DNA from: an uncultured Acidobacteriota bacterium
GTDB lineage: Bacteria > Acidobacteriota > Terriglobia > Terriglobales > Acidobacteriaceae
Assembly: GCA_903932385.1 (NCBI GenBank)
Contig: CAIZGA010000592.1
Coordinates: forward strand, 1-14,258
Length of the DNA: 14,258 nt
Direction of reading: 5' to 3'
Every line of letters starts with the position of its first letter. Position 1 is the stretch's first letter. Shown here in pieces: positions 1-7,321 of the stretch. The position numbers were made by a program, and so were the translations under genes. The notes beneath the pieces are model-generated. The model saw only the letters and a list, made by a program, of their open reading frames with translations. It was not told the origin of the DNA and did not search any database.

Positions 1-73
1 ATTTATGAAGTTGCGAGAAAATGGAATCCGAGAAGGAAAAAGTGGAAGTTGAGGTCATGGTCTCTGTACTCAT
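1..73 (-). CDS. Possible 5' end of a gene running off the left edge
   Basis: On the minus strand an ATG at 71-73 opens a frame with no stop to the window edge, giving 24 residues rich in Ser and Thr (begins MSTETMTSTS). A second in-frame ATG lies at 56-58. A GAGAGG sequence at 85-90 (minus-strand sense) precedes the first ATG by 11 bases, somewhat far for a ribosome binding site. The same hexamer precedes the proposed start of the large S53 gene. The fragment is too short to assign to a family, and the frame could be open by chance. Confidence 0.25.
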   Translation of the reverse strand, partial: MSTETMTSTSTFSFSDSIFSQLHK

Positions 74-92
74 GGTCGGTAACGCCTCTCAA

Positions 93-131
93 TCAGTTGA
101 CGTGCTGCCGTCTGTCAGTTGATGTGCTGCC
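93..131. repeat. Two-copy direct repeat, 22-bp period
   Basis: The 17-base unit TCAGTTGAYGTGCTGCC occurs at 93-109 and 115-131 with one C/T difference, separated by five bases. It abuts the 16-bp tandem array that follows. Role unknown. Confidence 0.75.
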
Positions 132-178
132 CAGTGTCTTTTAAATCCAGTGTCGTTGAAATCCAGCGCCGTTGAAAC
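131..178. repeat. Three-copy tandem repeat, 16-bp period
   Basis: Three adjacent 16-base units are seen: CCAGTGTCTTTTAAAT (131-146), CCAGTGTCGTTGAAAT (147-162) and CCAGCGCCGTTGAAAC (163-178). Neighbouring units differ at two or three positions. The period is not a multiple of three, so it would not encode an in-frame peptide repeat, which argues that this stretch is non-coding. Its function, if any, is unknown; it could be a decayed minisatellite or a set of protein-binding sites. Confidence 0.75.
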
Positions 179-541
179 ACTGCACACTGAACAGGAACTG
201 TCGCAGCCGCTAACGGTCTGCTGCAGCCCGCCATCAAATGCCGAATCTTGCCCTGCACTTGCGGTTCTTGCGGCGCTTGCTGTCCTGCCGCAATCTGTAT
301 TGATACTTTGATTCTCGCTCGGAAGTGTTACGTTGCCAGTTGGACAGCGGATTCCCTGAATACTTGCGGCAACTACCGGTTGCCACTCCGCCAATCACGC
401 TTACCTACGCGTATAGACTGTTTCCTGTTGAAAATGTTACCCAAATTGGCGATTTATTTTCAGTTTCAATGAGTTTGGGACCGTCACTGTCCAAAAGATA
501 GCCCGCAAATCCCCTACACCGCTGGGCAGAAGTGAACACGG

Positions 542-3500
542 CTATTCCACGGCCACCTGGTAGCTGAGGGTGTGGCTGACGCTGGTAACGCCATTGGTGC
601 CTGTGGCGACCACGGTAAATGTCTGTGTTCCCAACGGCGTGGTGTTGGTGGTTCCGGTCACAGAGCCGGTTTTATTGCTTATCTGCGTGCAGCCCATGAA
701 TCCCAGCGAGGCGCAACCCAGCACCGTTACCGCCAGCAGAACCATGAGCAGCCGGCCATATTTCCAGCGACGCGGCCGGACCAGCCCCATCAGCAATGCC
801 AGCGAAAGGGCCCCCAAAGCCGTGCCAATGGGGCCACCGCCGGAACTGCCGCCGGAATTATTTTCTGGTGCGATACCCGGCTTTGACTTCTTCTGATTGC
901 GAGATTCTTCCCCAACGCCGGAGGTTGCCAGCCCCGTGCCGCTCTTGTCCTGGGCAACGTCGGTCGCCATCACCAGCGTGGTCAAGCCGCTGCCAACGAC
1001 GCTGGAGTTGGTCAGCGTGCAGCTGGTGTAAGTGCCGCCCGGCGGCGTGCAGGCAAAATTCACTGTGCCGCTGAATCCATAGAGCGATGACACGGTGATG
1101 CCGGCGGTGAGCGTGGAACCCTGCAGCACCACGCCGGTGGCCGGCGATGCCGAGAGCGTGAAGTCCTGCACCGTGATGTTGAATACCGTCGCCGTGCCCG
1201 AGGAGTACAACGAGTTGCCGTTGTAGACCGCGGTAATTTGATGGATGCCGGGCAGGAAGAACTTGCTTTGGAAGGTCGTGGAGGCGCTATACAGCCCGGA
1301 TTGAATCAGCGAGGCCGAACCCAGCGTAGTGAAGCTGCCGTTGTAGCTGTCGTAGAAGGTCACTTCGCCGGTCGGGAAGGTTGTCACCAATGCAGAATAG
1401 GCGGCGGTGGCATTCACCGTGGAAGTGAGGATCACATTCGCGCCGGCCAGAATTGTCGGCGTGGTGGTGGTCAGTGTGACGATGGTGGGTACACCTTCGA
1501 CCAGCAGTGTAACGATGCTCGATGTGCTGCCATTCCAGTTCGTGTCGCCGGAGTAGACGGCGTAGACGCTGTAGTTGCCGATGCTGGTAAAGGTGTATGA
1601 AAGCACGGCCTGATTATTGACGACCGTTGCCGAACCGAGCAGGGTTGTGCCGGTGTAGAACGAGACGGTTCCCGTGAAGGCGTAGGTCCCAGTGCCGGTG
1701 CTGGCGTTGGTGATGGTCGCCGTGAGCGTGCTGGGGAAATTCACCACAGATGGGCTGGGCGTGACCGTCAGCGTGGTAATCGAAGTTCCCTTCAGAATGG
1801 TGACAGCGGCAGTCCCCGTAGCGGCGTTGTTGTTGGTGTCTCCGCTATAGGCTGCAGTGATGGTATGTGCGCCGACAGTCAGCGCGCTGGTGGTGATCGT
1901 GGCCGTACCGGCGGAAACTGTGATGGTGCCGAGCGCGCCGTTGACTGAGTCGGTGAAGGTGATGGTTCCAGTTGCACTGGTGTTGCTGACTGCTGCGCTG
2001 ACTGTGACCAGCGTTCCGTAAACGGCAACCGAGGGCGTTGCAGTCACCGTCACCGTTAGCGTCTTCGGCGTGATGGTGAGCGATGCGGTGCCGGAGCTGC
2101 TGGAGGTGTTTGCGTCGCCGCTATAGGTTGCGGTGATGGTGTGCGTACCGGCGGCCAGCGTACTGATGTTCAACTGTCCAACGCCGCCGCTGAGTGTGAC
2201 GGTGCCGAGTGTTCCGGCGACTGAATCGGTCAGCGTGACTGTGCCGGTGCCCGCGGCCGGTGTGACGGAAACGGTAATCGTCACATTGCTGCCGTAGGCG
2301 ATTGAAATCGTGGAGAGCTGCACGGCCGTGGTGCTGGTTGCCTTGGCTACGGTGAGCGTTGTGGTGCCGGTGCTGCTGGTGTCTGTGGCGCTGCCGGAAT
2401 AATTTGCCGTGATGCTGTGCGAGCCGGAGCTGAGGTTGGTGGCCGTGAAGGTTGCCACGCCGCCCGCTACGGTACCGGTGCCCAGAGTGCCGCCGAGGGA
2501 ATCGGTAAAGGTAACGGTGCCAGTGGCGGAACTGTCATTGATGGTGGCGGTGATGATGACCGCAGTGCCGTAGGTAATAGACGCGCTGGAGAGCGAGACC
2601 GTGGTGGTGGTGGTGCGCTGGCCCACAATCAATCCGGCAGTGCCGCTGCTGGTGGCGTCATTGGTATCGCCATTGTAGGTGGCCGTCACAGTGTGCGAGC
2701 CGATGTTGAATCCAGTGGTGGTGTACGTGGCTACGCCATTCACCAGCGTCACTGTGCCGAGCGCCGTGCCCAGCGAATCTGTAAATGTCACCGAGCCGCT
2801 TACGGTTGCGGGGCTCACCGTCGCGGTAATCGTAACCGAGCTGCCGTAGCTGATGGTGGAGCTGGTAAGCGCCACGCTGGTGGTGGTGGATTTCTGCGCC
2901 ACGGTCAGCACTGCACTCGAGTTGGAAGTGCTGTAGTTGGTGACGCCCTGATACGTGGCTGTCACGTCATGATTGCCCGGCACCAGTGTGGATGTGGCGA
3001 TTGAGGCCACGCCGCCGGAAAGTGTTGCCGAGCCGAGATTGCCGGCAATCGAATCGGTAAAGACCACGGTGCCGGTGGCCGCTGCCGGAGAAACCGTCGC
3101 GATGATGGTCTCCTGCGTTCCCTGTGTCACCGGGCTGATGGGCGAGAAGCTGGTTGCGGTGGTGGTGGTTGCCGGGTTGATGGTGAATCCGGCATAACCA
3201 TTGCTGGCCAGATCATTGGTATCGCCGCCGTACTCGGCTTCAATCTCATGCGCGCCGGAGTTTAGTGTTGTCGGCAGAATAAAGACGGCCTGACCGGAGC
3301 CATTCAGGTTGACCGCGCCCAGCGTGCCTGCAGCATTATCCACGAATGTTACGGTGCCAGTGGCCGTCGCGGGAGTCACCGTCGCCGTTGCCGTAACCGC
3401 TGTGCCATAGGTCACGGTGTAGTTGTCAAAGGTGAGCCCAGTGGTCGTGGTGACTGCCGCCAGCGGACGCGGGATGGCGAGCGCGATGACATTCGCATCC

Positions 3501-5218
3501 ACCGAGCCAAGACCGGTGGCCAGATCGTAACCGGTGGCTGCGGTGTAACCAATCTGGTTGGCTGTGGGGCAATTGGCAGAGCATGGCACCGCGTTGCTTC
3601 CGCTGGTGACGTCATGCAGTGCCGCTGCATTGCTGCTGGAGATGGAGTAGAGCAGCGGCGCAAAATTTCCCAGCCTGCCGGAGGTGCCACCTGCCTGCTG
3701 CGCGAGCAACGCCACAACTCCGGCGAACGATGCGCTGGCTGCCGTGGTTCCCTGCATCGCGTAGGCCGTGCCGCTGGTATTGGCGAACCCATTGCTGCAA
3801 CTGCCGCCCACGCAGACCGGATACATCTGGTCGGCCACCAGGCTGATGTCTGGCACATCGCGTACAGAATCTGAAGTAGTGGATGCCTGCCACGTGGGCT
3901 TGGCGAAAAGTGAACTGCTGCCGCCGCCACCCGCCAGCACCAGCGGCGCGGGGTAGGCTGCATCGTTCAACGTGTTCCAAGCCGACTCAGCAGTTTCTGT
4001 TTTGCCATTCAGCGAAGTTCCGCCGACGGCAATTACCTGCGGCAGGCTGGCCGGGAATGCCACGCTCAATCCCTGTGTTGCGTAGAGTGCGCCGGCATCG
4101 CAGGCCGCGGCACCGGCGTCGCCTGCGGGGGCAATCACGGTGATACCTTCGGCGGCTGCCTGCTGGCTCATCTGCTGATACGCGGTAATTTCTGCAGAGG
4201 AGTACGCAGCTTCGCATCCGATATGGCTGAGCAGCAAAACGGCAGATGCATTCGCGTCGGTGGCAATTTCTGCGGCGTCAAGTTCACTGCCCGCTGCGTA
4301 GTAAATCAACTGTGCGCCCGGGGCCACGCCGCCGGCGAGTTCCAGTTCCGCAGTCGCCACGCCGGTGCTGTTGGTCTGGGGTAATGTTCCGCTGCTCGAT
4401 AACGTCAGCGCAGCCAATCCTGCAGCATTGCGATACGCAGCGATGTCTGCCGGAGAAACGGCTTCACTGCCGGTGACGGCAATCTGTTCTTTTGATCCCG
4501 TGTTGCCGGCCGATGTCAGCGGTGTCACGTCATAGAGCGATGCAAATTCCGTTGCGGCTAACCAACCGGTGGCCGCATAGGTTGCCTGCGTCAATGCTTT
4601 GGAAGAAGAACCCGGAGCAACGGTATTCAATCCCGCGATGCCAACAACGAAACTTGAAAGCGAAGACGGAATCACCGGTGCGTTAGTGTTCGCATATCCG
4701 CTGACGCTGTTGACGCTGTAGTTGTGCAGCGAAACGCCAAAGGCAGACTGCAGTTGCGCTGCGGTGCCGCTGAAACGAATCCATGTACCGGCAGTGCCGG
4801 TCGCAGTCACAGTGAATCCCTGCGATACGAGCCAGGCCTGCGCCTGTTGCACTTCTGTAGATGGCACGCCGAACTGCGCGGCAAACTGCTGCGGGGTGAG
4901 CCACTGATGATATTGCGAATTGCCGGGGGTCTGCAGCGCGGTAAGGAGTTGCGCCAAAGCTGCGTTCTGCTGCGTGCCGGGAGTCAACACCAGCGTCAAA
5001 TTATTCAACTGAGTGGCTGCGGGAGTCGCGCCCAAATCTGTAACCGGTGTGGTGATGGCAGCGACGGGATTGGCCGGCCGCACAGTGCCTGTGGATTGAG
5101 GAATCGTCGCGGCAGAGGCAGGCACACTGGCTGGCAACAGCATGGCCGACACCAGCAGCATGGCAGCGGTCAACCGCCACGCACACGCCGCCTGTTGGCC
5201 CCACTGCGTCCGCTTCAC
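542..5218 (-). CDS. Secreted S53 (pro-kumamolisin) family protein with eight Ig-like repeats
   Basis: Predicted exported protein of 1558 residues. A GTG start at 5218 is chosen because GAGAGG lies six bases upstream, the signal peptide then starts correctly (Lys-Arg, hydrophobic core about 18-30, cleavage near 36), and the longer frame to 5341 adds rare codons. Order of parts: S53 activation propeptide about 52-200; S53 domain about 221-583; eight Ig-like (Big_3_5-type) repeats of about 90 residues, 590-1351; a last Ig-like domain interrupted by two membrane helices (about 1463-1480 and 1489-1509). Retained S53 features are the oxyanion-hole Asp (D367 in GDAG) and the calcium-site Asps (D536 in HDVTSG, D565 in GYDLATGLG). 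The catalytic Glu/Asp positions read V287 and E291, and the GTS serine reads T492. Proteolysis is therefore doubtful; surface binding or adhesion is an inference. Confidence 0.88.
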   Translation of the reverse strand: MKRTQWGQQAACAWRLTAAMLLVSAMLLPASVPASAATIPQSTGTVRPANPVAAITTPVTDLGATPAATQLNNLTLVLTPGTQQNAALAQLLTALQTPGNSQYHQWLTPQQFAAQFGVPSTEVQQAQAWLVSQGFTVTATGTAGTWIRFSGTAAQLQSAFGVSLHNYSVNSVSGYANTNAPVIPSSLSSFVVGIAGLNTVAPGSSSKALTQATYAATGWLAATEFASLYDVTPLTSAGNTGSKEQIAVTGSEAVSPADIAAYRNAAGLAALTLSSSGTLPQTNSTGVATAELELAGGVAPGAQLIYYAAGSELDAAEIATDANASAVLLLSHIGCEAAYSSAEITAYQQMSQQAAAEGITVIAPAGDAGAAACDAGALYATQGLSVAFPASLPQVIAVGGTSLNGKTETAESAWNTLNDAAYPAPLVLAGGGGSSSLFAKPTWQASTTSDSVRDVPDISLVADQMYPVCVGGSCSNGFANTSGTAYAMQGTTAASASFAGVVALLAQQAGGTSGRLGNFAPLLYSISSSNAAALHDVTSGSNAVPCSANCPTANQIGYTAATGYDLATGLGSVDANVIALAIPRPLAAVTTTTGLTFDNYTVTYGTAVTATATVTPATATGTVTFVDNAAGTLGAVNLNGSGQAVFILPTTLNSGAHEIEAEYGGDTNDLASNGYAGFTINPATTTTATSFSPISPVTQGTQETIIATVSPAAATGTVVFTDSIAGNLGSATLSGGVASIATSTLVPGNHDVTATYQGVTNYSTSNSSAVLTVAQKSTTTSVALTSSTISYGSSVTITATVSPATVSGSVTFTDSLGTALGTVTLVNGVATYTTTGFNIGSHTVTATYNGDTNDATSSGTAGLIVGQRTTTTTVSLSSASITYGTAVIITATINDSSATGTVTFTDSLGGTLGTGTVAGGVATFTATNLSSGSHSITANYSGSATDTSSTGTTTLTVAKATSTTAVQLSTISIAYGSNVTITVSVTPAAGTGTVTLTDSVAGTLGTVTLSGGVGQLNISTLAAGTHTITATYSGDANTSSSSGTASLTITPKTLTVTVTATPSVAVYGTLVTVSAAVSNTSATGTITFTDSVNGALGTITVSAGTATITTSALTVGAHTITAAYSGDTNNNAATGTAAVTILKGTSITTLTVTPSPSVVNFPSTLTATITNASTGTGTYAFTGTVSFYTGTTLLGSATVVNNQAVLSYTFTSIGNYSVYAVYSGDTNWNGSTSSIVTLLVEGVPTIVTLTTTTPTILAGANVILTSTVNATAAYSALVTTFPTGEVTFYDSYNGSFTTLGSASLIQSGLYSASTTFQSKFFLPGIHQITAVYNGNSLYSSGTATVFNITVQDFTLSASPATGVVLQGSTLTAGITVSSLYGFSGTVNFACTPPGGTYTSCTLTNSSVVGSGLTTLVMATDVAQDKSGTGLATSGVGEESRNQKKSKPGIAPENNSGGSSGGGPIGTALGALSLALLMGLVRPRRWKYGRLLMVLLAVTVLGCASLGFMGCTQISNKTGSVTGTTNTTPLGTQTFTVVATGTNGVTSVSHTLSYQVAVE
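1166..3451 (-). repeat. Eight tandem Ig-like repeat units within the S53 protein gene
   Basis: The encoded segment contains eight consecutive units of about 90-108 residues. Each follows the pattern YGT.V.ITATV, then TGTVTFTDS, then LGTVTLSGGVA, then GSHTITATYSGDTN, and a hydrophobic closing strand. This matches bacterial Ig-like domain 3 (Big_3_5). Units 3 to 6 are most alike; units 7 and 8 carry insertions and are more diverged. Such arrays usually act as stalks or binding modules on secreted proteins. Confidence 0.85.
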
Positions 5219-5224
5219 CGTACG

Positions 5225-5230
5225 CCTCTC
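5225..5230 (-). promoter_or_regulatory. Ribosome binding site fixing the S53 gene start
   Basis: GAGAGG in minus-strand sense, six bases before the GTG at 5216-5218. No comparable sequence precedes the ATG at 5255-5257 (AGGG directly abuts it) or the TTG at 5341. Confidence 0.55.
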
Positions 5231-5292
5231 ACTCGCTACAGGACCTACCCTCTGCATCCCTGAGAACCGAGATCCTCTCTTCCACACACAGC

Positions 5293-5319
5293 TTTGTATC
5301 AGCGCAATTGAACCAAAAA
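5293..5319 (-). promoter_or_regulatory. Weak candidate promoter of the S53 gene
   Basis: In minus-strand sense TGATACAAA resembles an extended -10 element (TGnTACAAA, hexamer at 5293-5298). TTTTTG lies 15 bases upstream at 5314-5319. Transcription from it would begin near 5286, upstream of the GTG start at 5218 but downstream of the longer alternative start at 5341. The match is poor and could be chance. Confidence 0.2.
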
Positions 5320-5505
5320 TGTTGCAGTTTGTAACGAACAAAAATCCTGTCCCGCCAGATTCCTGCCTGCTGCTTTGTGCAGTGCAAAAATCTGCTTGTC
5401 CCCGATTCTCAATTAGTTAGCCGCAAAAGGCAAGAAACTTCGCCTGTTCAAAACTCGTCCCAAATTTGGCCGGGGCAATCTATCCCAATGTTCACCGGCG
5501 CTGCT

Positions 5506-6288
5506 TCAGGCCACATGGTAGTAGCCGTCGCGCTGGTGCAGCTCCAACTGCACGCCGAAGAGCGAGCCCAGTCGCGCCACGGTGAGCAACTCGGCCTTGG
5601 CACCGTCGGCCACAATGCGGCCATCGCGCATCATCACCACGCGGGCAATTTCTGGAATGATGTCGGGCAGGTGGTGCGTCACCATAATCAGCCCGATGCC
5701 TTCGCGTGCCAGCCGCCGCAGTGTATCGCGGAGTTCATGCTGCGCGAAAAGGTCGAGCGCGTTGGAGGGTTCGTCCAGCAGCAGCATCTGCGGCTGATGC
5801 ACCAGCGCGCGGCCAATCATCACGCGGCGCTGTTCGCCGGCAGACATCTCACCGACAATTTTCGATTCCAGATGCGTGGCTTCCAGCCGGCGCAGGGCTT
5901 CTTGCGCAGCGGTACGCATATGGTCAGTGGCGTGCAGGTTGGGCCAGATGGCCGAGCTGGAAAAAAATCCGCTGACCACAGCTTCCAGGCCGGTGCATTT
6001 GCGCGTCTGGCGGCCGGGCAGATCGGCGTTCACCACGCCCAGGTGCTTGCGCAGCGCATTCACATCCCAACGCTCACGCCCGTAGATGAGCTTCACGGTT
6101 TGCGGCTCCACCAGCGGGTAACACTCGCAGGTGATGGCTTTGATCAGTGTCGACTTGCCGCAGCCGTTGGGGCCGAGAATGGCAATGTGTTCACCGACGG
6201 CAACGCGCAGCGCCACGTCGTGCAGCACTACGTTGTCTCCGCGGGCTACGTTTACGTGTTCGAGATGCAGAAATTCTTCGCGACTCAT
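5506..6288 (-). CDS. ABC transporter-type ATP-binding protein, single nucleotide-binding domain
   Basis: Cytoplasmic ATPase subunit of 260 residues, the normal length for one ABC nucleotide-binding domain. Visible motifs: Walker A GPNGCGKST at 39-47; signature MSAGEQ at 148-153 in place of the usual LSGGQ; Walker B MLLLDEP at 168-174; D-loop SNALD at 175-179; switch His 205 in VTHH. The pattern resembles the ModF/YlmA type of cytoplasmic ABC ATPase, but substrate and partner are not evident. The start is the ATG at 6286-6288, whose product begins just before the first beta strand; the longer frame to 6381 adds unrelated sequence. The ribosome binding site is weak. No permease gene adjoins it on the same strand. 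Two small membrane-protein genes are divergently transcribed 56 bases away, so a link is possible but unproven. Confidence 0.88.
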   Translation of the reverse strand: MSREEFLHLEHVNVARGDNVVLHDVALRVAVGEHIAILGPNGCGKSTLIKAITCECYPLVEPQTVKLIYGRERWDVNALRKHLGVVNADLPGRQTRKCTGLEAVVSGFFSSSAIWPNLHATDHMRTAAQEALRRLEATHLESKIVGEMSAGEQRRVMIGRALVHQPQMLLLDEPSNALDLFAQHELRDTLRRLAREGIGLIMVTHHLPDIIPEIARVVMMRDGRIVADGAKAELLTVARLGSLFGVQLELHQRDGYYHVA

Positions 6289-6344
6289 CTTCAACAGAAT
6301 AACGCGATGATGGGAATTTGCTGGCGAGGCAGGTGAATGCGACA

Positions 6345-6734
6345 ATGGCAGCACTCTGCATGTCCCAGCTTCGACGCACACTCGCTGATTCGCACGTGGC
6401 CGCGGTGGCCATAGCGATGCTGCTGTTCCGATGTCTCGACAATCTCTATCAAACTTTTGGCGACCATCTGCTGGATGCGCTGCTGTTCCTGCTGCGGTGG
6501 GCCATCACGCGCGTGACGCCGCCGGTGGAGCTGAACTGGTTTGCCAGCTACCGCAACGGCCCGCTACAGACAGACGGGCTGAACTTCATCGTTGCCATTG
6601 CCTTTTTGATGCTGGCGGAACTGCTGGCACGCTGGGTGTATGACGAAAGAGACAGCCATGAAAGCGGGCTCATGTTCTGCTTCCGCAAAGTGGCCGCCAT
6701 CGCAAAGGAGAAAGCCGCGTGCTTGAACGGGTAA
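6345..6734 (+). CDS. Small membrane protein of unknown function
   Basis: Predicted 129-residue integral membrane protein that I do not recognise. Three hydrophobic segments are visible at about 17-34, 41-57 and 78-97, followed by a charged tail (YDERDSHESG) and a short basic C-terminus. The ATG at 6345 is chosen because AGGTGA at 6331-6336 precedes it by eight bases; an in-frame TTG at 6318 lacks this. The gene is divergent from the ABC ATPase gene, with 56 bases between starts. It overlaps the next gene by 16 bases in a different frame, which points to translational coupling and a shared role. No enzymatic motif is seen. Confidence 0.7.
   Translation: MAALCMSQLRRTLADSHVAAVAIAMLLFRCLDNLYQTFGDHLLDALLFLLRWAITRVTPPVELNWFASYRNGPLQTDGLNFIVAIAFLMLAELLARWVYDERDSHESGLMFCFRKVAAIAKEKAACLNG
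6705..6710 (+). promoter_or_regulatory. Ribosome binding site inside the upstream gene
   Basis: AAGGAG, eight bases before the GTG at 6719-6721, is a near-consensus Shine-Dalgarno sequence. It lies inside the 3' end of the preceding gene and decides the GTG start of the overlapping downstream gene. Confidence 0.7.
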
Positions 6735-7279
6735 AGAAAGCGCTGGTGGAAAGCTACATCGGCGCCATTGGTGTCGGTTGGATTTTTGCGCAGGGCCTGA
6801 TTAATCTCGTCGGCGCCGTTGTCACGCCGGTCAGCGTGTGGTTTGTGGATGCGGTTGGCAACCACCAGAATGGGGCCAATTCGTTTGACGCACCCGAGCC
6901 GGCACAGTTCAGCCTGGCTCCCGCCGTGCCCAGCCTGATGTGGGCCGCGATGTTTCTGCTGCTGTCTTTTATTCTGCTGCGCTGGCTTTATATGCAACCG
7001 CCGGCGTATCGCCGGCAGTGGATCTTCGCAGGAAAATTAATTGCCCGCGATGGATTCACCATTTCGTTTCGTCACCATGCTGTCGTTTATTCGGATGAGC
7101 GCGGCAATTTTGAAATTCCCTTTGAAGACAATCGCCTGCTCTCTGCGGCATTGCATCCCACGCGTCGTATGTTGATTCCGCTGACTGTGGCGGAGAAAGA
7201 CGCCATTGTGGAACGCACTGCGAAGGCGCTGTGCTGGTACAGCAAAAAAGAAATCGAAGTCGTCGACGCTGTCGAGTAA
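6719..7279 (+). CDS. Membrane protein of unknown function with cytoplasmic C-terminal domain
   Basis: Predicted protein of 186 residues with a GTG start set by AAGGAG eight bases upstream. A hydrophobic segment spans roughly 14-45. A polar loop (about 46-68, NHQNGANSFD) precedes a second helix at about 70-90. A soluble region of about 95 residues follows (begins near YRRQWIFAGK) and is probably cytoplasmic by the positive-inside rule. I recognise no family and no catalytic motif. It overlaps the preceding membrane-protein gene by 16 bases and very likely forms an operon with it; both may belong to one membrane complex (inference). The argJ gene begins 42 bases after its stop and may be co-transcribed. 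Confidence 0.75.
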   Translation: MLERVKKALVESYIGAIGVGWIFAQGLINLVGAVVTPVSVWFVDAVGNHQNGANSFDAPEPAQFSLAPAVPSLMWAAMFLLLSFILLRWLYMQPPAYRRQWIFAGKLIARDGFTISFRHHAVVYSDERGNFEIPFEDNRLLSAALHPTRRMLIPLTVAEKDAIVERTAKALCWYSKKEIEVVDAVE

Positions 7280-7321
7280 GCCGTCGAGAAAACCTCCGCG
7301 AACTTGATACAGTAATTGCAG

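Larger units (their letters stand above)
74..541. other. Gene-poor stretch downstream of the S53 gene
   Basis: No convincing gene is visible in these 468 bases. The longest minus-strand frame (89-394, TTG start, 101 codons) has a near-neutral codon pattern including AGA, AGG and GTA, and no recognisable domain. Its 3' end crosses a tandem repeat whose period is not a multiple of three. A plus-strand frame (248-472) has no ribosome binding site. The stretch holds two sets of short direct repeats (93-131 and 131-178). I found no hairpin with a T-run that would terminate the large gene ending at 542. Confidence 0.5.

Noticed and set aside
89..394. Minus-strand frame of 101 codons with a Cys/Ser/Thr-rich product
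   Set aside because: TTG start with a weak ribosome binding site, codon use unlike neighbouring genes, no recognisable domain, and a 16-bp repeat that does not keep frame at its 3' end. It cannot be excluded, since its stop is close to a possible left-edge start.
248..472. Plus-strand frame with a Cys-rich start (CTCGSCGACC)
   Set aside because: TTG start without a ribosome binding site; the Cys cluster comes from a local CTTGCGG-like nucleotide repetition, and the rest has no family resemblance.
2417..3004. Long plus-strand frame of Gly/Ala/Arg-rich sequence
   Set aside because: It is the antisense of the Ig-repeat coding region; its low-complexity product follows from GC-rich codons on the other strand.
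5464..5473. CCAAATTTGG-type palindrome after the ABC ATPase gene
   Set aside because: The palindrome leaves no usable loop and has no T-run, so it is not a terminator; as a binding site it has no second copy.
5377..6336. 319-codon plus-strand frame opposite the ABC ATPase
   Set aside because: The opposite strand encodes Walker A, signature and Walker B motifs, so this frame is an antisense shadow with a His/Gln-rich product and no domain.
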